Shown: one piece after another, positions 8,690 to 16,749 of the stretch
Layout: each line of letters begins with the position of its first letter
How positions within the stretch are numbered: the first letter of the stretch is position 1
Source: a bacterium
Lineage (GTDB): Bacteria; BMS3Abin14
Direction of reading: 5' to 3'
NCBI GenBank assembly: GCA_029210545.1
Contig: JARGFV010000014.1
Span: 1-36,345, forward strand
Length of the DNA stretch: 36,345 nucleotides
Program-made: the position numbers and the translations under genes
Notes under the pieces: generated by a model
Database searches by the model: none
The model's input: only the letters and a program-made list of their open reading frames with translations
Told to the model about the DNA's origin: nothing

Positions 8690-9463
8690 ATGTTCGAATC
8701 CATACTGCTAGGCATATTGCAGGGTCTCACGGAATTCCTCCCCGTCTCCTCCTCGGGGCACCTGGTCCTGGCCCAATCACTGCTGCCGGGGTTCGACGGT
8801 ACGCCGGCCGCCTTCGATATACTCCTCCACGGCGGGACCCTGGTGGCTGTAACAGCCTATTTCCGGGCGGACATCGGCAGGATCGTCCGGGACTGCGGGC
8901 GCCCGTCAGAAGAGGGACTGCGGCTGCCCATCCTCCTGATCGTCGGAAGTGTCCCGGCCGGGATGGTGGGTGTTCTTTTCGCCGACGCGATCGTGCCGCT
9001 CTTCGCTGCGCCCCGCATAGCCTCACTGGGGCTCGTATTCACGGCAGCCTTGCTTTTCGCGGCTTTCAGGCTCGGAACCGGGAGCGGTCGTACCCTTGCG
9101 GGCCTCACGATCCCGGCAGCGTTTCTCATCGGAGCCTTCCAGGCGATGGCGCTCGTTCCGGGCGTGTCCCGCTCCGGAGCCACCATCGCCGCCGGAATTT
9201 TCATGGGGCTTTCGGGACCCAACGCCGCCCGGTTCTCCTTCCTCCTTTCCATCCCGGCCATTGCCGGAGCCCTGGTCCTGGAATCAGGGGACCTGCTCTA
9301 CACCGGTCTGCCCCTGCCCTACATTGCAGGAGCGGTTGCCGCGGCTGTCGCGGGATGGGCTTCCATCGCCCTTCTCATGCGGATCCTCGACCGGGGCAAC
9401 CTTCTGCCCTTCGCGGTTTACTGCCTGCTGGTCGGTGTACTTTCCCTGCTCTTTTTGATATAA
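8690..9463 (+). CDS. uppP: Undecaprenyl-diphosphatase UppP (BacA)
   Basis: Inner-membrane phosphatase that recycles undecaprenyl pyrophosphate to the monophosphate carrier for peptidoglycan and other envelope polymers; it also confers bacitracin tolerance. The start MFESILLGILQGLTEFLPVS, followed by SSGHLVL, contains the family QGLTE motif. The second conserved motif PGVSRSGATIAAG is also present. The 257-residue protein is polytopic throughout. A gagat sequence about seven bases upstream is a modest ribosome binding site. Confidence 0.95.
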   Translation: MFESILLGILQGLTEFLPVSSSGHLVLAQSLLPGFDGTPAAFDILLHGGTLVAVTAYFRADIGRIVRDCGRPSEEGLRLPILLIVGSVPAGMVGVLFADAIVPLFAAPRIASLGLVFTAALLFAAFRLGTGSGRTLAGLTIPAAFLIGAFQAMALVPGVSRSGATIAAGIFMGLSGPNAARFSFLLSIPAIAGALVLESGDLLYTGLPLPYIAGAVAAAVAGWASIALLMRILDRGNLLPFAVYCLLVGVLSLLFLI

Positions 9464-9470
9464 GGAGAAG

Positions 9471-9547
9471 ATTTCAAATCTCAAATACAAATCTTAAACA
9501 CTTTGAATTCACGGCGCTTTTTCTGCGATGTGAGATATGAGATGTGA
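9471..9547 (+). repeat. Heptamer arrays between uppP and ftsK
   Basis: Units atttcaa, atctcaa, atacaaa lie at 9471-9491. Units gatgtga, gatatga, gatgtga lie at 9527-9547. The two sets are related in opposite orientation (tctcaaa versus tgagat themes). Confidence 0.75.
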
Positions 9548-9577
9548 GATTAAACCACCCTTTGATTGAAGGCTTCC

Positions 9578-11767
9578 ATGTCTAAAAAAGAGTCCCCGAA
9601 AGAGAAAAAATCACCCGGTCCGACATCCCATTCCCGCTGGCGTGAGATCGTGGGAGTGGCCTTTGTCGCCCTTGGCCTGTTCCTGGTTCTCGCCCTCGTA
9701 TCCTATTCGCCCCGGGACATCTCCCTGAACAGCACCGGCGCGGCAAAGGGCGCCGTTCAGAACATGGGCGGTGTCGTGGGCGCCTACCTGGCGGATCTCA
9801 GCATCCAGGCCCTGGGCTGGGCCGCCTTCATGATCCCGCTGTTCTTCCTGTTCCTCGGGATCACCCGTTTTTTCTACCGGAACCGGGGAAGCTGGGCCCT
9901 TCGCTCCGGAGGCGCCCTCCTTTTCGTCCTGACCTTGTGCGTCCTTATCCAGCTCCGGCTGGGACCGATCACCTTCGCGGCAGGAGGAGGGGCTCCGGCG
10001 GGGGGCATCGTCGGAAAACTGGCGGCAGACGGTCTTGTCGGCCTGTTTAACGTGGCCGGAGCCCACGTCTTCGTTATCGCCATGTTCGTGGCTTCGCTCC
10101 TCATCATGACCAACCTGTCCCTGAGGGCGGTCACCGGCTGGATCGTCAGCGGGATGCGGCGGCTGTTTACATCCGTCGTGAAAAGGAGAGAGCGGACACG
10201 CCGGCAGAAAGTGGTGAGCAAGGCCAGGGAGAAGGAGAAACGGGTCACCCCCCCCAGGATCACCAACAGGACAGCCGTGGTCAGCAGGACGAAAGCTGGC
10301 ACACCCCGGCAGGAGACCTTCGACACCCTGCCGAGGCCCAGGGGAAAATTCTCCCTGCCGCCCCTCCAGCTCCTCGATTCTCCCGAGGATCAGCACCGTG
10401 GTGTCAGTGAGGAGGAACACCTGGCCCGCAGCCGCATGCTGGTCAAGAAGCTCCAGGATTACGGGATCAACGGGCAGGTCACCGCGGTTAACCCGGGACC
10501 GGTCATCACCGTTTTCGAGTACGAGCCCGCACCCGGTGTCAAGGTGAGCCAGATCGTGAGCAGGGCCGGGGACCTGTCCCTGGCCATGGGCGGGGTCGAC
10601 ATCCGCATCGTCGAAAGGATCCCCGGAAAATCGGCCATTGGTATCGAGGTGCCGAACCTTGAACCCGAAACGGTCCGGCTGCGGGAGATCCTCAGCTCGG
10701 CCGAGTTCGATTCCTCGGGGGGCATCCTCCGGCTGGCCATAGGCAAGGACACCTCCGGTATCCCCTTCGTGACGGAGCTCGATTCCATGCCCCACATGCT
10801 CGTGGCAGGGGCCACGGGGACCGGGAAGAGCGTGGCTGTCAACTCCATGATCCTCTCCTTGCTCTTTTACCTCACACCGGAAGATGTCCGCCTGCTCATG
10901 GTGGACCCGAAGATGCTTGAACTGTCCCCCTACGAGGGTATCCCCCATCTCCTGGCGCCGGTGGTCATGGAGCCCAAGAAGGCGGCGTCTGCCCTGCGCT
11001 GGCTGGTGGTGGAGATGGAGCGGCGATACCAGCTCCTCGCCAGCCGGAAGGCCCGCAACGTCGACAGCTACAACAAGAAGACCGCCAGGATGGAAGACCT
11101 GCCGGATGACGAGGATAAGAAGCTTCCCCACATCGTGGTCATCATCGACGAACTCGCCGATCTCATGATGACCGCCTCCCGGGATGTGGAGGAGTGCATC
11201 GCCCGCCTGGGCCAGATGGCAAGGGCGGCCGGTATCCACCTCATCATCGCCACCCAGAGACCTTCAGTCGACATCATCTCGGGAAGCATCAAGACCAATA
11301 TCACCGGGAGGATCGCTTTCAAGGTCACCGACAAGGCCAACTCCCGGGTTATCCTGGACTACAACGGGGCGGAGCAGCTCCTCGGCAGGGGAGACATGCT
11401 GTTTGTCAAGACGGGGATGTCCCAGCTCGTCCGGCTCCACGGTTGTTATACCACCGAGGAGGAGGTCGCGCGGGTGGTCAAGTTCCTCAAGGAACAGGCC
11501 AAACCGGAGTACCGGGAAGACCTCTTCGATTACCAGCCAGCCACCTCACTTCAGAGCGAGGAGGGGGATGAAGACGAAAAATACCAGGAAGTCCTGGATT
11601 TCGTTTCCAGGAAGGGGTACGCCTCCGCCTCCATGATCCAGAGGAACTTCAAGGTGGGATACAACCGGGCGGCGCGCATGGTGGAACGCATGGAGACCGA
11701 CGGTCTCATAGGCCCCCCGGACGGCGCGAAACCCAGGCCTGTTCTGCGGAGATACGAGGTGGATTAA
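9578..11767 (+). CDS. ftsK: DNA translocase FtsK
   Basis: Septal DNA pump that clears chromosome ends from the division plane and activates dimer resolution. The N-terminal ~200 residues contain several membrane helices (GVAFVALGLFLVLALVSY, LGWAAFMIPLFFLFLGITRF, LLFVLTLCVLIQL, VFVIAMFVASLLIM). A basic linker follows, then the alpha domain (GINGQVTAVNPGPVITVFEY), the RecA-like motor with Walker A GATGTGKS at residues 411-418, Walker B IVVIIDELADLM, and a C-terminal winged-helix gamma domain (RKGYASASMIQRNFKVGYNRAARMVE). Start set at ATG 9578 because gaagg lies six bases upstream; a TTG at 9566 would add four residues. 729 residues is usual for the short-linker form. Confidence 0.95.
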   Translation: MSKKESPKEKKSPGPTSHSRWREIVGVAFVALGLFLVLALVSYSPRDISLNSTGAAKGAVQNMGGVVGAYLADLSIQALGWAAFMIPLFFLFLGITRFFYRNRGSWALRSGGALLFVLTLCVLIQLRLGPITFAAGGGAPAGGIVGKLAADGLVGLFNVAGAHVFVIAMFVASLLIMTNLSLRAVTGWIVSGMRRLFTSVVKRRERTRRQKVVSKAREKEKRVTPPRITNRTAVVSRTKAGTPRQETFDTLPRPRGKFSLPPLQLLDSPEDQHRGVSEEEHLARSRMLVKKLQDYGINGQVTAVNPGPVITVFEYEPAPGVKVSQIVSRAGDLSLAMGGVDIRIVERIPGKSAIGIEVPNLEPETVRLREILSSAEFDSSGGILRLAIGKDTSGIPFVTELDSMPHMLVAGATGTGKSVAVNSMILSLLFYLTPEDVRLLMVDPKMLELSPYEGIPHLLAPVVMEPKKAASALRWLVVEMERRYQLLASRKARNVDSYNKKTARMEDLPDDEDKKLPHIVVIIDELADLMMTASRDVEECIARLGQMARAAGIHLIIATQRPSVDIISGSIKTNITGRIAFKVTDKANSRVILDYNGAEQLLGRGDMLFVKTGMSQLVRLHGCYTTEEEVARVVKFLKEQAKPEYREDLFDYQPATSLQSEEGDEDEKYQEVLDFVSRKGYASASMIQRNFKVGYNRAARMVERMETDGLIGPPDGAKPRPVLRRYEVD

Positions 11768-11989
11768 GCCCCGTCCCGGGGCAGCGCGAAGTGCGAAGAA
11801 CGAAGGGGTAAGTGCAAACGCCCAGGCGCGGAAAGAAGGGTGTCACCGCGAGCCGTTATTGAGCGAAGCGGTCTCAGGCCCTGCGGCATAAAGTCCTGGA
11901 ATTTCAACCACAGGGTACACCCGTCTTCGCCACTCAAAAGGCGTGACTTCGACGTGGCTAAGCAGGGTGACACAGGGTAATAATAAAAC
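11768..11989. other. Repeat-rich gap between ftsK and lolA
   Basis: Contains a GC palindrome just after the ftsK stop (gccccgtcccggggc, about 11768-11782) with no T tract, then drifting short words such as gcgaagtgcgaagaacgaag. No gene was recognised. Confidence 0.5.
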
Positions 11990-12775
11990 ATGGAACAGGA
12001 TGAAAGAACATTTACTGGAGCTGGTTTACTCTGTGAAACCCTGCCTGACAAGCCGACTTGTCACGCCACAGCCGAAGGCGACGGCGAAAGCTTCAGAGAA
12101 GGCTGTTGGAGCGGCCTCAAGCTGGCCGCGCTGTGGTTAGTTGGTTCATGTATCTTTGCGCCTCTATTGCTATTCCCGGCCATTGCCGTCTGCGACGACG
12201 AGGCGGACCGGGCCCTGGCCCTCGTCCGCAGCACCTACGATTCCCTGACCGGTCTTACGGCGGCTTTCGTCCAGACCGAGGAACGGCCTGGCGTCGGTGT
12301 CACTGTCAGGGAGGAGGGAGACCTCTCCTTCATCCCACCCGACCGGATGCGTTGGGATTACCGCGGCAAACAGCCCCACCATGTGGTCCTTAACGGCTCC
12401 AGGGTCTGGATAAACACTCCGTCCAGGAAACAGATCATCCTGAGGCAGATGACCCCCGAGGAGATGAGGAAGGGGGCCGCCACCTTCCTGGGAGGCCTGG
12501 AGGGGGTGGAGCGGGATTTCACCGTACAGTCGAGACGGACCGATCCCGGACAGAGCCTCCCTCTGGACCTCTTCCCCGTGGAAGACAACCTGCCCTACGA
12601 CAAGATCTCCCTCCTGGTGGCTTCCGAATCCGGCCTCGTGGAGAGGATCTCCATCCATCATAAGCTGGGCAATGTGACGACCATAACCTTTCATGGCTTC
12701 AAGACGGGGACGAAACTTCCGGATGATCTGTTCAAGTGGGATGTGCCGGAAGGAACGGACGTTATAGAGCCATGA
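11990..12775 (+). CDS. lolA: Outer-membrane lipoprotein carrier protein LolA
   Basis: Periplasmic chaperone that ferries lipoproteins from the inner-membrane LolCDE complex to the outer membrane. From about residue 70 the sequence is a LolA domain: ALALVRSTYDSLTGLTAAFV, a Gln-Thr after it, LSFIPPDRMRWDYRG, VLNGSRVWINTPSRKQIIL, and a closing TITFHGFKTGTKLPDDLFKW. A hydrophobic signal segment KLAALWLVGSCIFAPLLLFP precedes it. The start is uncertain: the open frame from ATG 11990 adds about 40 residues with no family match. Part of the signal-peptide region (about 12109-12136) is encoded by a word also found at 1411-1440 outside any gene. The FtsK-LolA order is common in this group. Confidence 0.88.
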   Translation: MEQDERTFTGAGLLCETLPDKPTCHATAEGDGESFREGCWSGLKLAALWLVGSCIFAPLLLFPAIAVCDDEADRALALVRSTYDSLTGLTAAFVQTEERPGVGVTVREEGDLSFIPPDRMRWDYRGKQPHHVVLNGSRVWINTPSRKQIILRQMTPEEMRKGAATFLGGLEGVERDFTVQSRRTDPGQSLPLDLFPVEDNLPYDKISLLVASESGLVERISIHHKLGNVTTITFHGFKTGTKLPDDLFKWDVPEGTDVIEP

Positions 12776-12793
12776 AATGAGATCGTTGTCACT

Positions 12794-12977
12794 GTTTACA
12801 GTTTACGGTTCACAGTGCGATCTCACAGCTCTTGCATTTTCTGTAGACCGTAAACCGTTTACTGTTAACTGTCCCACAAGGGGCCGTCATTGAACCCTGA
12901 AATGTGATCGTGGAATGAGGAATAGGGAACAGGAAATAGAAAACAGTGCGCTTTCATTCCACCTTCCACCTTCCATC
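12794..12977. repeat. Inverted and direct heptamer arrays before rimO
   Basis: Units gtttaca, gtttacg, gttcaca (12794-12814) face gtagacc, gtaaacc, gtttact, gttaact (12843-12870), partly as an inverted pair. Then come ggaatga, ggaatag, ggaacag, gaaatag, aaaacag (12912-12946) and ttccacc, ttccacc, ttccatc (12957-12977), again opposed in strand sense. Confidence 0.8.
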
Positions 12978-12994
12978 TTCATGGTATCTCAACC

Positions 12995-14368
12995 ATGAAA
13001 ATTGCTGTTACGTCGTTAGGTTGTAACAAAAACCTCGTCGACACGGAAGTAATGCTCGCCCGCCTTCAAAAGGCCGGGTGCGTCATCGTGGACGAACCCG
13101 AACTGGCCGACTGCCTGCTCATCAACACCTGTTCCTTCCTCACCGAGGCTGTTGAAGAATCCCTGGACCGCATCGTCGAACTGGCGTCCCTGAAAGGTCC
13201 GGAGGGCCCCCGGCGCCTGGTGGTGACCGGGTGCATGGTAGCCCGGTACGGGGAGGATCTGTTGAAGGAAGTGCCTGAGATCGACGCGCTTGTCCTGCCC
13301 GCCGAACTGGATAATGTTGTTGCAGCTGTCTCCGGTGGGCAGCAGAGCGAAGCGCAAAGCGCGAAGAGCGAAAGAATACAGGTTGTCAATACTCAATTCT
13401 CGACGCTTAACGCTCCACTCTCAACTCCCAACTCTCAACTCTCTTTTCCCCCTCGGGTCCTCTCCTTTCCACCCCATCGTGCTTATTTGAAGATCGGGGA
13501 GGGCTGCTCCAACCGGTGTTCCTACTGCCTCATCCCGTCCATCCGGGGAGATTTTTCAAGCAGGAGCGTCCCATCCCTGACCGCCGAGATGGAACATCTC
13601 GTGGGGTCGGGCGTGAGGGAAATCACCCTGGTGGCCCAGGATTCCGGGCGGTACGGAATCGACCTTGCAGGCACTGGGGGAGGTCCGGGCCTGCCGGGAC
13701 TGGTGAACTCCCTGCTGGGGGTGCCGGGAGATTACTGGCTCAGGGTCCTGTACGTCCACCCCGCCCGGGTGACCGGTGAACTCCTGGAGGCGATGATCTC
13801 GGACCCGCGGATCTGTCCCTACCTGGACATCCCCTTCCAGCATGTGGCCCCGCAGGTCCTGGCGAGGATGGGCCGGGGAGACGCGCCGGCTCCCATGGAA
13901 GTGGTGAAAAGGGTCCGCGCGGCCGTCCCGGGCGTGTTTATCAGGACGACCCTCATGACGGGGTTCCCCGGAGAAACCCGGGAGGATTTCGAGCGCCTCC
14001 GGGAGTTCGTCCGGGAGGCGGGGATCGATCATCTGGGTGTGTTTTCGTACAGCTGCGAGGAGGGGACCGCGGCCTCGAGGATGGGCGCCCAGGTGCCCGG
14101 CGAAGTGGCGAAAGAGAGGGCAGAAACACTCATGGAAGAGCAGTCAGAAGTCTCGGCCGGACTCCTGCGCGGACTGGTGGGCAGGGAGATGACGGTGATG
14201 GCGGAAGGGTTCGATGAAGAAGGCTCCTTCGGCCGGCACCAGGGACAGGCTCCCGAGGTTGACGGCGTGGTCAGGGTGGACGAGGGGGTGGAGGCCGGGA
14301 GCTTTGTCCAGGTGAAGATCGTCGATAGCGGGATTCATGATCTCAAGGGGGAAGTTCTTGACACGTAA
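12995..14368 (+). CDS. rimO: Ribosomal protein uS12 methylthiotransferase RimO
   Basis: Radical-SAM enzyme that methylthiolates an aspartate of ribosomal protein S12. The N-terminal UPF0004 domain opens with KIAVTSLGCNKNLVDTEVM and uses C-containing loops NTCSFL and VTGCMV for a second cluster. The radical-SAM triad is C171, C175, C178 (CSNRCSYC), and a C-terminal TRAM domain ends the protein. NKNLVDTE distinguishes RimO from MiaB. Residues about 116-150, between the two cluster domains, are low-complexity (QSEAQSAKSER, then TLNAPLSTPNSQL) and are encoded by heptamer arrays at 13347-13442. The frame stays open, so the protein is probably functional with an enlarged linker. Confidence 0.94.
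   Translation: MKIAVTSLGCNKNLVDTEVMLARLQKAGCVIVDEPELADCLLINTCSFLTEAVEESLDRIVELASLKGPEGPRRLVVTGCMVARYGEDLLKEVPEIDALVLPAELDNVVAAVSGGQQSEAQSAKSERIQVVNTQFSTLNAPLSTPNSQLSFPPRVLSFPPHRAYLKIGEGCSNRCSYCLIPSIRGDFSSRSVPSLTAEMEHLVGSGVREITLVAQDSGRYGIDLAGTGGGPGLPGLVNSLLGVPGDYWLRVLYVHPARVTGELLEAMISDPRICPYLDIPFQHVAPQVLARMGRGDAPAPMEVVKRVRAAVPGVFIRTTLMTGFPGETREDFERLREFVREAGIDHLGVFSYSCEEGTAASRMGAQVPGEVAKERAETLMEEQSEVSAGLLRGLVGREMTVMAEGFDEEGSFGRHQGQAPEVDGVVRVDEGVEAGSFVQVKIVDSGIHDLKGEVLDT
13347..13442 (+). repeat. Heptamer arrays inside rimO
   Basis: Four 7-bp units lie at 13347-13374 (gcgaagc, gcaaagc, gcgaaga, gcgaaag). Eight more lie in exact register at 13387-13442 (caatact, caattct, cgacgct, taacgct, ccactct, caactcc, caactct, caactct). 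The whole tract is 96 bp, a multiple of three, so the reading frame is kept. Confidence 0.88.
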
Positions 14369-14417
14369 AGCGTGGGCGAGTGGAGCGTGCATGGGACACA
14401 AGCTCACGAGCTTCTTA

Positions 14418-14445
14418 ACGCTACACGCACTTACGCTTCACGCAC
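14418..14445 (+). repeat. Heptamer array upstream of the trmN6-like gene
   Basis: Four 7-bp units (acgctac, acgcact, tacgctt, cacgcac) directly before the proposed methyltransferase start. Related words (cgtgggcgagtggagcgtgc) lie just upstream. Confidence 0.7.
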
Positions 14446-14473
14446 GTACGAAGGTTTGGATGAGAAACCATTG

Positions 14474-15202
14474 ATGACAGAATCTTACGACCAGATCGGC
14501 CCCATCAAACTCGTACAGAGCGCCTCCGGCGTCAAAGCGTCCATCGACGGCCTTCTCCTGGCCCGTTTCCTCAGGCCGTCCCCCGACTGGTACGTGGCCG
14601 ACCTCGGGTGCGGTAACGGGTTCGTGGGCCTTCTGCTGGCCAGGGAGAGCCCCTTCTGCCGCATCGTGGGAATCGAGATCCAGGAGGGGCTCGTCCGGCA
14701 GGCTGCGGAAAACGCCAGGATCAACGGCCTTGCCAACGCCCGTTTCGTGCGGGCCGATCTGAAAAATTACCCGTGGCCCGAGGAACTCGACCGTTTCGAC
14801 CTCGTTGTGGCCAACCCTCCCTACAGGAAGGTGGGCACGGGGCGGATCAGCCCGGATCCGGAAAGGGCGGCAGCCCGCCACGAACTGCACGGGGAAGTGG
14901 GCGATTTCGCCAGGGCCGCCGCGGCTCTTCTCAGGGACGGCGGCGCTTCCACCTGGATCTACCTTGCCCGGCGTTTCGACGACCTGACGGAGGCGGTCGA
15001 GTCTGCCGGCATGGAACCGTTCCGGACCCGGTTCGTGGTTTCCCGTGAAGGGGAGGAGCCGTCCCTGGTCCTGCTGGAAGCTATCAAGGGGGGCGGAGTT
15101 GGAATGGCTTTTACGGAGGAGCCGCTGGTGCTGTACCGGGAAGGAAGCGGAAGGGATTACACTGAGGAAGCCAGGGGCATCCTTTACGGGGGAAACGCGT
15201 GA
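14474..15202 (+). CDS. trmN6: tRNA1(Val) adenine-N6-methyltransferase-like protein (TrmN6/YfiC family)
   Basis: Class I SAM-dependent methyltransferase; by family it would methylate N6 of A37 in valine tRNA. The start at 14474 (MTESYDQIGPIKLVQS) is preferred over the longer open frame from 14372, whose first 34 residues are repeat-encoded. Visible motifs are the SAM motif ADLGCGNGFVGLLLA, the acidic IVGIEIQ strand, and the adenine-N6 catalytic NPPY at residues 114-117 (start 14474). The C-terminal GILYGGNA closes the family domain. 242 residues is close to YfiC. A related 50S or HemK-type N-methyltransferase is the alternative. It follows rimO closely. Confidence 0.8.
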   Translation: MTESYDQIGPIKLVQSASGVKASIDGLLLARFLRPSPDWYVADLGCGNGFVGLLLARESPFCRIVGIEIQEGLVRQAAENARINGLANARFVRADLKNYPWPEELDRFDLVVANPPYRKVGTGRISPDPERAAARHELHGEVGDFARAAAALLRDGGASTWIYLARRFDDLTEAVESAGMEPFRTRFVVSREGEEPSLVLLEAIKGGGVGMAFTEEPLVLYREGSGRDYTEEARGILYGGNA

Positions 15203-15351
15203 AAAAATTCTCCATGACCCCGGACACCGGATTTGTTGTTCCTCCCTTCCCTTTCTGGTAGAGTTCCTGGTTGGCGGCACCTGATGGAAATTGACTCCAG
15301 ACCGGGTCGGCCAGCACCCTGCGCCGGGTCCCAGCCAAAAAAGGAAATTTT

Positions 15352-15963
15352 ATGAAAAGGATCGTTCCGGTCTCACTCGCAGCTCTCATGGTGCTTTCCA
15401 TTGTCGGATCCGCATGGGCCGAATCCGGGGCAAGGATCATGAGAGGGGGCTATTATATTTCAGCCAGGAGCGGAGGTTCGGCGCTGTCAGATATCCTCTT
15501 CACCTCGGCTCTGGACCCGGATATCAGTGATGTGAACGTTTCCCTCGAGGATGCCAAGGAAAGAGCGGTAGCTTTCGGTTTTGCATTAAAGGACGGAAAG
15601 GTCGGGTTGGAGTACTCCGTTTTTTCTGTCGGGGACGGTGCGGGTGCCGAGTTCGATGTGAGCACCATGATGGTCGACGGGAGTTATGAGCAATCTTTCC
15701 TGGGCCCCTTGCATTACTACATGGGGGCCGGGATCGGATCCATCGCCCTGGCACTCCACTTTCTTGGGGAAAAGGACGAGATCCAGAGACTCGCCTACAA
15801 GTTCAGGGGTGGTCTGTTGCTGGACCTTGGTAAGGCCTTTTCGGCAGATATCGGGTATTCATACCTTTGGAGCGGCAATTTCAACCTTGGAACCTCCCTG
15901 GGAGAATTCTCGGGTAACTTTATCAATCGTGGCATCACTGCCGGCCTTTCCTTCTACTTCTGA
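15352..15963 (+). CDS. Small outer-membrane beta-barrel protein
   Basis: 203 residues with a clear Sec signal peptide (MKRIVPVSLAALMVLSIV, cleavage near SAWA/ES). The mature part alternates polar and hydrophobic residues in short strands (VGLEYSVFSVG, LHYYMGAGIGSIALAL, RGGLLLDLGKAFSADIGYSY) and ends with an aromatic C-terminal Phe in GLSFYF, the usual signature of beta-barrels recognised by the Bam complex. It resembles the eight-stranded OmpA/OprF-like beta-barrel group. A good ribosome binding site (aaaggaaa) lies before the ATG. No specific function can be assigned. It faces dciA convergently. Confidence 0.75.
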   Translation: MKRIVPVSLAALMVLSIVGSAWAESGARIMRGGYYISARSGGSALSDILFTSALDPDISDVNVSLEDAKERAVAFGFALKDGKVGLEYSVFSVGDGAGAEFDVSTMMVDGSYEQSFLGPLHYYMGAGIGSIALALHFLGEKDEIQRLAYKFRGGLLLDLGKAFSADIGYSYLWSGNFNLGTSLGEFSGNFINRGITAGLSFYF

Positions 15964-15995
15964 TCCGGGGCAGGGGAAAAATGCTGATCCCAAGT

Positions 15996-16049
15996 CTTAA
16001 ATCTCATATCTCAAAGCCAGGGGACGTGAGTTTTCCTGAGATCTGAGAT
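15996..16049. repeat. Inverted heptamer arrays between convergent genes
   Basis: Units cttaaat, ctcatat, ctcaaag (15996-16016) are opposed by ctgagat, ctgagat (16036-16049). The arms are complementary in theme and lie between two converging genes, as at 3397-3568. Confidence 0.7.
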
Positions 16050-16068
16050 ATAAAACCTGGGACCTTTC

Positions 16069-16416
16069 CTATTCCCTCCTCTTCTTCTTCATCTCAAACC
16101 TGATGTCGGTGACGACCTTTTCCCCTACCGCCCTTTCCAGGCGGCCGATGAGTTCCGTCTTCCTCATGGAAAGTTCGTTGAGCCATACGGGGGAGTCCAC
16201 CTCCACCACCAGGGTTGATCCGCGGAAGCGGAATGCGCTGGAATGGGGCGCCGCGTTCCCTGCGGCCTCTTCCCATACCGTGAACACCTTGCCCTTTGCC
16301 TGGGTGTCCTCCGGCATGTCCAGGCGCGTCATGAGGGATTGCAGGATCTCTTCGACACGGACGAGTTTTGCCCCTTTTCCTGTCCGCTGTCTCCCGCTTT
16401 TCCTGTTGTGGTCCAT
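16069..16416 (-). CDS. DUF721/DciA-like protein
   Basis: 115-residue protein of the DUF721 family, whose characterised members (DciA) assist loading of the replicative helicase. Family features are the early helix VEEILQSLMTRLDM, the central VWEEAAGNAAPHSSAFRFRG, followed by TLVVEVDSPVWLNELSM and the C-terminal KTELIGRLERAVGEKVVTDI. The basic N- and C-termini (RKSGRQRTGKG and MKKKRRE) fit nucleic-acid contact. It stands alone on the minus strand. The helicase-loading role is carried over from family knowledge. Confidence 0.78.
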   Translation of the reverse strand: MDHNRKSGRQRTGKGAKLVRVEEILQSLMTRLDMPEDTQAKGKVFTVWEEAAGNAAPHSSAFRFRGSTLVVEVDSPVWLNELSMRKTELIGRLERAVGEKVVTDIRFEMKKKRRE

Positions 16417-16540
16417 TCTGGTTTATCCACCTTTGGGGAAGATATGTAAACGGTCAGAACGACGATCGGAAAATCCTTCGATCACGCCTGTGGCGTGATT
16501 CAAGACAGGCGATGAACGAAGAGAGGAATCAAAACCTGAT

Positions 16541-16648
16541 GACTTTTTGCGAAGTCATCTTTTGATAGGGTCGCAAAAAGTCCAGGCGGGACTTTTCCTG
16601 GCTCCTTAATGTCCTGGGGAAAGGGAAAAGCGGGGTTTTTCCTTTCCA
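16541..16648 (+). repeat. Dispersed palindromic element, copy A (ends outward)
   Basis: Contains GACTTTTTGCGA (16541-16552) followed after 18 bp by TCGCAAAAAGTC (16571-16582), the two terminal inverted repeats seen in copies B and C but in the opposite order. A hairpin-forming segment similar to the internal part (gggaaaagcggggtttttccc, 16624-16644) follows. A separate palindrome ATCACGCC/GGCGTGAT lies at about 16482-16500. Confidence 0.7.
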
Positions 16649-16675
16649 CACAATTTCCACTACCAATCAGGACAA

Positions 16676-16691
16676 TTTGTGTATACAATGT
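16676..16691. promoter_or_regulatory. Candidate GntR/FCD operator
   Basis: The 8-bp palindrome TGTATACA at 16680-16687 lies 60 bp upstream of the first regulator gene, inside an AT-rich promoter-like stretch. FCD-type GntR proteins commonly bind short TTGTATACAA-like palindromes. Autoregulation is inference. No second copy was seen upstream of the formate dehydrogenase genes. Confidence 0.35.
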
Positions 16692-16749
16692 GCAGTATTC
16701 AATTTTCTTTAAGGGGGGTCATCCTAAGTAGCTGTAAGAAAAGGTAATT

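Noticed and set aside
9611-11239. A 542-codon minus-strand open frame inside ftsK
   Set aside because: It mirrors the conserved FtsK domains and has no recognisable protein sequence of its own.
15199-15261. A 20-residue open frame starting GTG within the trmN6 stop
   Set aside because: The overlap looks like coupling, but the peptide is very short and proline-rich, with nothing to support it as a gene.
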